From an uncultured Prevotella sp. (GTDB taxonomy: Bacteria; Bacteroidota; Bacteroidia; Bacteroidales; Bacteroidaceae), in contig CALCHM010000022.1 in NCBI GenBank assembly GCA_937901345.1, positions 1 to 32,086 of the forward strand: a stretch of DNA of 32,086 nt. Reading direction: 5' to 3'. The number at the start of each line of letters is the position of its first letter. The stretch's first letter is position 1. The notes below the pieces were generated by a model. The model saw nothing but the letters and a program-made list of their open reading frames with translations. It did no database searches and had not been told where the DNA came from. The position numbers and the translations under genes were made by a program. Of this stretch, positions 17,075 through 24,747 are shown in pieces.

Positions 17075-17373
17075 ATATAGGAATTGGCCCAAGCACTTTA
17101 ACAGACCCCTCCGCCCTTTGGGCACTTGACCTCGCTAACTCGGTCTTCCTCCTCCTCGTAAGGCATAGTACAAACAAGTTTGTCCTCTGCTCTTACTTCG
17201 AGCGTCGGTTCCCCTAACTTTGGGGAGGAATTTTATATACTTCCTTACGCTTATAATTCCTAATTGGAAAGTCAAGCGAGGTAGACTAACTAAAATTGTC
17301 CCCAAAAGTTAGGGGGACGAGCAACTTTAGTTGCGGAGGGGGTCTGTTAAAGTTCTTGGGGCAACTGCTATAT
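17075..17373. mobile_element. MITE-like non-coding element with 40-bp terminal inverted repeats
   Basis: The left end (17075-17114) and the reverse complement of the right end (17333-17373) match at about 35 of 40 positions, both starting ATATAG and containing ACTTTAACAGACCCC. Inside are a second inverted pair, CCCCTAACTTTGGGG (17211-17225) and its inverted copy (17299-17317), and the hairpin GCAACTTTAGTTGC (17321-17334). There is no ORF. It fills the gap between the glycosyltransferase and tamB. No target-site duplication is certain. Confidence 0.65.
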
Positions 17374-17433
17374 CATTTCTAATAATTTTCAAGGGATAAG
17401 TTTATCAGACATTTTGTTAAAATACTCAAGATT

Positions 17434-20400
17434 GTGGTAGGTACCGTTTTGTGTACTTACCTTGTTTTGTTGGTAGGTCTGAACATACGCCCCATCCGCA
17501 CGCTTTTAGTAAATCAGATAGAGGGAAATCTGTCAAAAGCATTCAACACCGAACTTGAAATTGATGACATTGAGATTGGACTCTTCAACAGAATTGTACT
17601 CCAAGGCGTGACCATATACGACCAAGAGGAAGGAGTCTTGCTCCGTGCGAAAAAGTTTTCCGCAAAGATATTGTTACGCGATTTGCTAAAAGGCAGCATT
17701 TCGCTCCGTTCGGTCTTGCTCATGGATGCTGATGTTTGTTTGTATCAAACTGCGCCCGAAACCCCCTTCAACTTTCAGTTTATCTTAGATCAATTTAAAA
17801 GTTCGGATGACGCTTCAAGCGAGACACCATTAAAGATTGGTTCATTGATTGTAACGAGGGCGAATGTCACGTATGACAAGAAATGGTTGCCGCGTCATCA
17901 TTTAGGATTTGATGCGAATCATCTTGCGGTGACTGATATCCACACAAACCTCTCGTTTAACTGGGCTGGCAATGATAGCATCCATTTGAGAGTGCGTAAG
18001 TTCTCATGCAATGAATCGTGTGGATTCAGCATTAAGAATGTAAGATTTAATGCTCATGTGAACAAGAATCTCGTGACCATTGCTGCCCCCAACATATCCC
18101 TTCCCAATACTGAGATTGTTGCAGACAAACCCATCACCATCAACTTATCAGCAAAACCTTACCCTATCGTTAACGGCGATTTACGAATTAAGACACTCGC
18201 AACTCGCGACTTCCAACATCTTGACGCGCGACTTCAAAATGTCAACTTACGCTTTAATGGCGTGGTAAAGGCTCAGATGAACGATGCACACGCAGCGATT
18301 GCCGTCAATTTGAAAGAAAAGCAACAACATTTCAACCTTGAACTACATGCATCTATCCTGAATCACGACAACTTTAACATTCGCCTTGACAAACTCGTTG
18401 CCGACTCTGTCTTCCTTTCAACATTAACTTCGCTAGTGACGAATGATGAACTACGAAAGCTAAAGAACTTAGGACATGTTACCATTCTCGGGAATGCAAC
18501 ATACCATAAGAACGCATCCATCGGTGATGCTCACGTTGAAATACAATCGCCAGTTGCAGGAACGGTTGACATAAAGACCGCCCTGCAGCAACAGCAACTC
18601 AACTTGAAGTTAGCAACGACTGATACCGACTTAAAGTCATTATTAGAGTCGGCAATGCTGCCTGAATCACTTTCGTCAACTACAGAACTCCATGCCACAT
18701 TCAAGGATTCTGTATTACAACCCAAGCATCTTGCCGTCAACATACAGTCGGTGGTAAATAGCAACCACTACCATCTGGAAAATCTGCAATCTTCCGTTAA
18801 AATAGAAAATGATGACATCGTTTGCAAGATTGAGAGCAGTCATCCCGACCTGCTTTTAAACTTGGATGCCGCATGCACCTATCGCAACAAGAAATTCTCA
18901 AACATCAGGTTAGACGGAACTATCCAGCGCCTCGATTTTGATAACTTCGGCGTGTCGGATTCCTTATTAGCGGGAGTATGGAAGGGCAATATCCATCTGA
19001 ACATCCCCACCCTCTCACCTCAGCGCTGTTCGTTGAGCTTGACTATAGATTCCTTGGTGGCACAACGTAAGATGCAACCATTTATGGTCAACCGATTGGA
19101 GACCACACTTGACTACACGAAGCGTAAACCCTCGAAGTTTAAACTCAATAGCGACGTCATTTCTGTCAATGCAGAAGGAGTTATTGACTACGAAAACGTC
19201 TTGAAGAGTTGGGAGGCAGCATTGATGAAAAATCTGCCTTCAACAAATTTTGCGCAACAGCCTACACTTCATGACACTGAAAACTCCATGAGTTTCATGG
19301 TGTATTTACACAATGGGCAGTTTGCCAAAAACATGTTCTTCATACCGATTGAAGTAGCTGATGGCAGTTCTATTCAGGGTAAATTACACAAAGATGGCGC
19401 CTACGCCAAGTTATCGGCGTATACCGATCGTCTTGTGTACGACGCCACTGAGTTGGAAAATGTTTCGCTCCACCTGCAGTCAAAGGATTTAAATTCAGGT
19501 TTGCTGCTCCAGGGCAGGAAGCGTATGTTTAACGACAATGTTCAGTTTGTTGTAGGCGCACAATTGCACGACAAATTATTAGAAACGAATGTTGAATGGG
19601 ACGGCATCCATCAGCATAAATTCTCGGGAAGTCTCAACACCATCACCAGTTTCCCAGATAAAAAGACAATCAGAACCGCCGTATTGCCAACGGTCATACA
19701 TCTTGAAGATTCGGTATGGAATGTTTCGAGCGGAGAAATTCTCCTTACTGAAAATTCCAATAAGATTAATAATTTAACACTGAACACGGCATATCAATCT
19801 ATCACGTTAAATGGTGGACTTTCTACCACGAAGGACGATTCGCTACATATTGCCCTCAAAAACATTAACGTTGGCGACATTCTTGAGGGAATCAACTTCA
19901 GAAGCGTTCTGTTTGATGGCAACGCCTCTGGCGACGCTTACTTAAGTTTGACGCCCGATCAACCGCTTCTGCAGACACAACTCCATGTAAAATCCTTCCT
20001 TTTCAATAAGGCTTTGTTTGGAGATGCCGACATTCATGCCACATGGAACTCACCATCAGAGCGCATTGATATCGAGAGCGACTTTGTTCACAAAGACGTT
20101 TCGTCAACAAAAGCGAGTGGATACGTTTGGCCCGCTCAGAATTCCATAGACTTGCGCATCACATCGAATAAAACGAATGTCGCATTCTTAAGATACTGGG
20201 TGAACAATATAGTTAAAGACATCAGCGGCAACACTACAGGTTTCTGTCGTCTTTACGGAACATTCAGTAATCTCGATTTAAACGGACTGATGAAGGTGAA
20301 TGCCGCATTCGAGGTGCCTGCAAATGGAGTGGCATATAATATAAATGAGGCGAAAGTAGTCATCACTCCAGGGTTGTTTGAGTTAGATGATGCATCGCTA

Positions 20401-21834
20401 ACAGCGGTAAAAGGCGGTACGGGTAGTGCAAAAGCAAAACTTCAACACCAGCATTTCAAGCATTTTGTCTACGACCTCAATGTCAACAGTGATGGGTTGT
20501 TGTTATACGACAAACCACGAAGTGCCGACATGCCTTTCTATGCAACAACCTACGTAAACGGCAATGTGCAACTTGCGGGTTCACCAAGCGAGTTAAACAT
20601 CAACGTTGATGGCGCTCCCACACGCAACTCCCTCATTGTTTACACCGAAAGTGAGGTTATCGGAACTAGCAACTCAAACGATGGTGTCATAAACTTTAGA
20701 GATGCTGGGCGACAAACCACGCAAGATCTCACCTTGCCTATCCCCGCGCTTATCCATGCTCCTCAAACGGACATGCGCTTCCGCTTCAATATCAATATGA
20801 ATCCCGAGGCAACGCTGCGTGTATTGATGGACGAAACTACGGGAGATCATTTAAACCTTGTAGGTAATGGCATGTTGAGCGCAGAATATTACAACAAGGG
20901 GGCATTCCAACTTTATGGCAACTACGACTTAACGGGCGGTAACTATCAAATGAGTATTCAAGATGTACTCAAGAAGAATTTTGAAATCCAACCCGGTAGT
21001 GCTATTATCTTTGGTGGTAACCCCGATTATGCGCAACTGATGTTGAAGGCAGTATATACAGTTCCTGCCGTGTCATTGGCCGATTTGAATATAGGAGATA
21101 ATTTCTCCGACCGCAACATCCGAGCCAATTGCATTCTCAACATTGGCGGAACTGCATCCAACCCGAATGTAAACTTTGACTTGGACTTGCCCAACATCAA
21201 TGAGGACGAGAAACAAATGGTGCGCAAGTTGCTCGCCACTGAGGATGACATCAACATGCAAGTAATTCACCTGCTCGCACTAGGTCGATTCTATACCTAT
21301 GATTACACCATTAGCGAATACAATCAGCAAAGTCAATCCATGGTGGTGGCCAACTCCTTCCTGTCTTCAACACTTAGTTCACGCGTCAACGATGTCATTG
21401 CGAATGCGCTCGGAACTAACGATTGGAATTTTGGCACCAATTTCACCACGGGTACATCGGGTTGGTCCGACATGGAGGTAGATGGCATCATCAGCGGCAG
21501 ATTACTCAACAACCGATTGCACCTGAACGGCAATGTGGGTTATCACGAAAACCAATACAACGCCATGCGTGGTAGCAATTTTGTTGGCGACTTTGATGTC
21601 AAATATCAGTTAACTCCCGCTGGAGGAATCTTCCTCAAGGCCTATAGCGAAACCAACGACAGATACTTCACCAAGTCTGCGCTAACAACGCAAGGATTGG
21701 GCATACAGTTCCAAAAAGACTTTACAAGATTGAGAGACATCTTCATGCGAACGAAAGGAAACACGATTTCCTCCACAACGCCCGATAGTCTAAACGAACT
21801 GCGCCCCATCATCCGTCGCGATAGTATTCAATAG
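17434..21834 (+). CDS. tamB: TamB-family translocation and assembly module protein (DUF490)
   Basis: This very large (1,466-residue) AsmA/TamB-type protein is predicted to span the periplasm as a beta-rich groove that moves lipid, or helps insert outer-membrane proteins, between inner and outer membranes. A single hydrophobic anchor lies at the start (VLCTYLVLLVGL), followed by the AsmA-like N-terminal motif (NLSKAFNTELEIDDIEIGLFNRIVLQGVTIYD type). Long repetitive beta-strand regions come next, and a C-terminal TamB domain from about 1,080 onward (LVGNGMLSAEYYN…GNYQMS…VPAVSL…NPNVNFDLDLP). The GTG at 17434 starts inside the anchor. The frame is open upstream to 17386 with basic residues before the hydrophobic stretch but no ATG/GTG/TTG, so the true start is unsettled. 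rfbC follows 58 bp later. Confidence 0.9.
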   Translation: MVGTVLCTYLVLLVGLNIRPIRTLLVNQIEGNLSKAFNTELEIDDIEIGLFNRIVLQGVTIYDQEEGVLLRAKKFSAKILLRDLLKGSISLRSVLLMDADVCLYQTAPETPFNFQFILDQFKSSDDASSETPLKIGSLIVTRANVTYDKKWLPRHHLGFDANHLAVTDIHTNLSFNWAGNDSIHLRVRKFSCNESCGFSIKNVRFNAHVNKNLVTIAAPNISLPNTEIVADKPITINLSAKPYPIVNGDLRIKTLATRDFQHLDARLQNVNLRFNGVVKAQMNDAHAAIAVNLKEKQQHFNLELHASILNHDNFNIRLDKLVADSVFLSTLTSLVTNDELRKLKNLGHVTILGNATYHKNASIGDAHVEIQSPVAGTVDIKTALQQQQLNLKLATTDTDLKSLLESAMLPESLSSTTELHATFKDSVLQPKHLAVNIQSVVNSNHYHLENLQSSVKIENDDIVCKIESSHPDLLLNLDAACTYRNKKFSNIRLDGTIQRLDFDNFGVSDSLLAGVWKGNIHLNIPTLSPQRCSLSLTIDSLVAQRKMQPFMVNRLETTLDYTKRKPSKFKLNSDVISVNAEGVIDYENVLKSWEAALMKNLPSTNFAQQPTLHDTENSMSFMVYLHNGQFAKNMFFIPIEVADGSSIQGKLHKDGAYAKLSAYTDRLVYDATELENVSLHLQSKDLNSGLLLQGRKRMFNDNVQFVVGAQLHDKLLETNVEWDGIHQHKFSGSLNTITSFPDKKTIRTAVLPTVIHLEDSVWNVSSGEILLTENSNKINNLTLNTAYQSITLNGGLSTTKDDSLHIALKNINVGDILEGINFRSVLFDGNASGDAYLSLTPDQPLLQTQLHVKSFLFNKALFGDADIHATWNSPSERIDIESDFVHKDVSSTKASGYVWPAQNSIDLRITSNKTNVAFLRYWVNNIVKDISGNTTGFCRLYGTFSNLDLNGLMKVNAAFEVPANGVAYNINEAKVVITPGLFELDDASLTAVKGGTGSAKAKLQHQHFKHFVYDLNVNSDGLLLYDKPRSADMPFYATTYVNGNVQLAGSPSELNINVDGAPTRNSLIVYTESEVIGTSNSNDGVINFRDAGRQTTQDLTLPIPALIHAPQTDMRFRFNINMNPEATLRVLMDETTGDHLNLVGNGMLSAEYYNKGAFQLYGNYDLTGGNYQMSIQDVLKKNFEIQPGSAIIFGGNPDYAQLMLKAVYTVPAVSLADLNIGDNFSDRNIRANCILNIGGTASNPNVNFDLDLPNINEDEKQMVRKLLATEDDINMQVIHLLALGRFYTYDYTISEYNQQSQSMVVANSFLSSTLSSRVNDVIANALGTNDWNFGTNFTTGTSGWSDMEVDGIISGRLLNNRLHLNGNVGYHENQYNAMRGSNFVGDFDVKYQLTPAGGIFLKAYSETNDRYFTKSALTTQGLGIQFQKDFTRLRDIFMRTKGNTISSTTPDSLNELRPIIRRDSIQ

Positions 21835-21892
21835 TGCGTCAGCAATAGCGACTTTTACTCACAATATCCATCTGAATTTAAACTCTACAGAG

Positions 21893-22447
21893 ATGAACTA
21901 CATTGAAACACATATAAAAGGAGTATACATCCTGGAACCCCGCCTTTTTAAAGACCCACGAGGTTACTTTACCGAAACCTATAACATGGACGACTTTAAT
22001 AAGCACATCGGAGCATCGGTTCAATTTGTGCAGGACAATCAGTCTATGTCTACCAAGGGTGTGCTCCGCGGATTGCATTACCAACAAGGCGAAGATTCTC
22101 AGGCAAAATTGGTACGCGTCATTAAGGGTACGGTGCTTGACGTTGCGGTAGATATTCGCAAAGATTCGCCCACCTTTGGTCAGCATGTCATGGTGGAACT
22201 CTCTGCCGAAAACATGAGGCAACTTTACATTCCTCGTGGTTTTGCACATGGATTTTATGTACTTTCCGACGAAGCGGTGTTTATCTACAAGGTGGACAAT
22301 CGTTATGCTCCTCAGTCTGAGCGTACGCTTGCCTATAACGATCCTGCGCTAAACATCCAGTGGCCCATTTCTGCAGACAATCCTCCCTTGTTGTCCGATA
22401 AAGATTTGAATGCTGCAATCACCCTAAACGAGGTCGTTGCATTTTAA
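21893..22447 (+). CDS. rfbC: dTDP-4-dehydrorhamnose 3,5-epimerase
   Basis: This cytoplasmic enzyme is the third step of dTDP-L-rhamnose synthesis: it epimerises C3 and C5 of dTDP-4-keto-6-deoxyglucose. The 184-residue length is usual for RmlC. The cupin fold shows the signature GVLRGLHYQ with catalytic base His62, Lys72, the substrate-binding PRGFAHGF (His119), Tyr132 and Tyr138, and Asp169, which supports His62. The other rml genes (A, B, D) are not adjacent, so the pathway genes are scattered. It lies 58 bp after tamB on the same strand and may be read through from it; no promoter was recognised. L-rhamnose would feed surface polysaccharide. Confidence 0.95.
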   Translation: MNYIETHIKGVYILEPRLFKDPRGYFTETYNMDDFNKHIGASVQFVQDNQSMSTKGVLRGLHYQQGEDSQAKLVRVIKGTVLDVAVDIRKDSPTFGQHVMVELSAENMRQLYIPRGFAHGFYVLSDEAVFIYKVDNRYAPQSERTLAYNDPALNIQWPISADNPPLLSDKDLNAAITLNEVVAF

Positions 22448-22538
22448 TTAGCGCGAATGAGTAAACCTCTCCAAAAGTTATTCTCCGCACGATTAGCAAT
22501 CACTACGCATAATAAAACCAATTACAAATATAGCATTG

Positions 22539-24320
22539 ATGGAACACATCAGAAATTTTTGCATCATCGCTCACATTGACCACGGTAAGAGTACCCTTGC
22601 CGACCGTCTGCTTGAGCGCACGAAAACCATACAAATTACAGAAGGTCAAATGTTGGACGACATGGACCTTGAAAAAGAAAGAGGTATTACCATCAAGAGT
22701 CATGCCATACAAATGGAGCATGAAATAGATGGAAAGAAATACGTTTTAAATCTCATCGACACTCCGGGACACGTAGACTTTGCTTACGAAGTGAGCCGCA
22801 GTATTGCCGCTTGTGAAGGGTGCTTGCTCATTGTTGACTCTACTCAGGGCGTGCAAGCGCAAACCATCTCCAACCTCTACATGGCTATTGAACACGACCT
22901 TGAAATAATCCCTGTGCTCAACAAGTGTGACATGCCCAACTCTATGCCTGAAGAAGTGTCTGACGAAATCATCGAACTTCTTGGCTGTAAGGAGGAAGAT
23001 ATTATTCACGCATCGGGTAAGACGGGACAAGGTATTGACGAAATTCTTCGTGCCGTTGTAGAACGCATCCCTGCCCCCAAGGGCGACCCCAATGCGCCAC
23101 TCCAAGCGTTGATTTTTGACTCGGTTTTCAATTCCTTCCGCGGCATCATTGCGTATTTCAAAATCGTAAATGGTTCTATCAGCAAGGGCGAAGACGTGCT
23201 CTTCGTGAATACGCAAAAACACTATGATGCCGATGAAATCGGTGTGCTCAAAATGGATCTTTCGCCACGCCAGAAGTTGACTTGTGGCGACGTGGGTTAC
23301 ATCGTCTCGGGCATCAAGACCGCAACCGAAGTTAAGGTGGGTGACACAATTACCTCCGTTGCCAATCCCTGTGACAAGGCCATTGACGGTTTTGAAGAAG
23401 TAAAGCCCATGGTCTTTGCGGGTATCTACCCCATCGAAACAGAAGACTTCGAAATGCTTCGTGCGTCGCTTGAAAAATTGCAACTCAACGATGCCTCGTT
23501 GACCTTCTCGCCCGAATCATCGGTAGCCCTCGGTTTTGGGTTCCGTTGCGGATTCTTAGGAATGCTTCACATGGAAATCGTTCAAGAACGCCTTGACCGC
23601 GAGTTTAACATGAATGTTATTACTACGGTTCCCAATGTATCTTACCACATCTATGACAAACATGGCGAAATGAAGGAAGTGCATAACCCTGCAGGCATGC
23701 CCGACATTCTTGAAATTGAACACATCGAAGAACCCTACATTCGTGCGTCCATCATCACACGAACCGACTATATCGGTAACATCATGACGCTCTGTCTCTC
23801 TAAGCGTGGCGAATTGATCAAGCAGGAATATGTTAGCGGAAATCGCGTAGAACTCCATTACGACATGCCCTTGGCGGAAATCGTTATCGACTTCTATGAC
23901 AAACTCAAGTCTATATCTAAGGGTTATGCTTCGTTTGACTACCACCCCATTGGTTTCCGTCCCTCGCGCTTGGTGAAGTTAGACATCCTCTTGAACGGCG
24001 AACCAGTGGATGCACTTTCTACGCTTACACACGTTGACAACTCCGTATTCTTTGGGCGCCGCATGTGTGAAAAGTTAAAGGAACTCTTGCCACGTCAGCA
24101 GTTTGATATCGCCATCCAAGCAGCCATCGGTGCCAAGATTATTGCTCGCGAAACGGTGAAGCAAGTGCGTAAAGACGTTACGGCAAAGTGTTATGGCGGT
24201 GACGTTTCACGTAAGCGCAAACTTCTCGAAAAACAAAAACGAGGTAAAAAGCGCATGAAGGAAATTGGCAACGTGCAAGTGCCCCAAAAGGCCTTCCTTG
24301 CGGTGCTCAAGTTAGATTAA
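22539..24320 (+). CDS. lepA: Elongation factor 4 (LepA), ribosomal back-translocase GTPase
   Basis: This translational GTPase acts on the 70S ribosome and is linked to stalled or misassembled initiation/elongation complexes. From ATG 22539 (a TTG precedes it) the protein is 593 residues, the usual size. The G1 motif AHIDHGKST is at 11-19, G2/G3 run through RGITIKSHA and DTPGHVDF, and G4 is NKCDMP. EF-G-like domains II and III follow. The LepA-specific C-terminal domain has YGGDVSRKRKLLEKQKRGKKRMK, the hallmark that separates it from EF-G. Codon use is strongly biased. It lies 91 bp after rfbC. A 12-bp perfect hairpin 22 bp downstream probably ends its transcript. Confidence 0.97.
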   Translation: MEHIRNFCIIAHIDHGKSTLADRLLERTKTIQITEGQMLDDMDLEKERGITIKSHAIQMEHEIDGKKYVLNLIDTPGHVDFAYEVSRSIAACEGCLLIVDSTQGVQAQTISNLYMAIEHDLEIIPVLNKCDMPNSMPEEVSDEIIELLGCKEEDIIHASGKTGQGIDEILRAVVERIPAPKGDPNAPLQALIFDSVFNSFRGIIAYFKIVNGSISKGEDVLFVNTQKHYDADEIGVLKMDLSPRQKLTCGDVGYIVSGIKTATEVKVGDTITSVANPCDKAIDGFEEVKPMVFAGIYPIETEDFEMLRASLEKLQLNDASLTFSPESSVALGFGFRCGFLGMLHMEIVQERLDREFNMNVITTVPNVSYHIYDKHGEMKEVHNPAGMPDILEIEHIEEPYIRASIITRTDYIGNIMTLCLSKRGELIKQEYVSGNRVELHYDMPLAEIVIDFYDKLKSISKGYASFDYHPIGFRPSRLVKLDILLNGEPVDALSTLTHVDNSVFFGRRMCEKLKELLPRQQFDIAIQAAIGAKIIARETVKQVRKDVTAKCYGGDVSRKRKLLEKQKRGKKRMKEIGNVQVPQKAFLAVLKLD

Positions 24321-24342
24321 ATCAAGTGAAAGGTGATTTATC

Positions 24343-24415
24343 AAAGATAAACGGTGAACATTGCTTATTTAATTCTGCCGTTTATCTTTGGTCTTTCATC
24401 TTTCCTTGCTCTTTT
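24343..24415 (+). terminator. Long hairpin with T-rich tail after lepA
   Basis: A perfect 12-bp stem (AAAGATAAACGG 24343-24354 with CCGTTTATCTTT 24378-24389) has a 23-nt loop. A further TGAAAG/CTTTCA pair flanks it. It is followed by a T-rich stretch, so it is a likely lepA terminator. The large loop is unusual for an intrinsic terminator. Confidence 0.5.
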
Positions 24416-24430
24416 CTTCGCATACCACTT

Positions 24431-24647
24431 TTTACTGCATAGCACCATTTTTGTTTCATCTACCCCTATGCAACGCTGCATAGCGTCAGATGATTTTAAA
24501 ATCCGTTCTTGCGCACCGTAAAGGCTCCACATGTTTCTAAAATCTGTCTATGCGCACTGCATAGGTCTATATTTTTTCCAAATCCCTTCCTGCAATACTA
24601 CGAGGCACCACACGTTTTCCAAATACGTCTATGCAACTTTATAGCGT
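24431..24647. repeat. Array B: degenerate tandem repeats with a 40-41-bp period, related to array A
   Basis: GCATAG-type cores sit at 24437, 24478, 24518 (degenerate), 24559, 24599 (degenerate) and 24639, in steps of 41, 40, 41, 40 and 40. Two units hold perfect CTATGC…GCATAG hairpins (24466-24483 and 24548-24564). The spacers carry TTTTTCCAAATC, TTTCTAAAATCTGT or TTTTCCAAAT, the same motif as array A. It occupies most of the 427-bp gap between lepA and recG. No gene is seen in it. Confidence 0.8.
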
Positions 24648-24747
24648 GAAGTCAACGTTTTGATAGTTCTGAGCATTCTAGTCAGCAGCGACGATTTAAA
24701 CGTTTGGTTAACTACACAACTTTTACCATCATCTTGCTTTTCATCCC

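Noticed and set aside
16234..22447. Surface polysaccharide gene cluster linking the glycosyltransferase and rfbC
   Set aside because: Only two such genes, 4.8 kb apart with a repeat element and tamB between them; no polymerase, flippase or other rml genes nearby.
22746..23483. 245-codon antisense frame opposite lepA
   Set aside because: It is a shadow of lepA caused by its biased codon use; no family resemblance and no start signals. The same holds for long antisense frames opposite umuC, recG, tamB and glnS.
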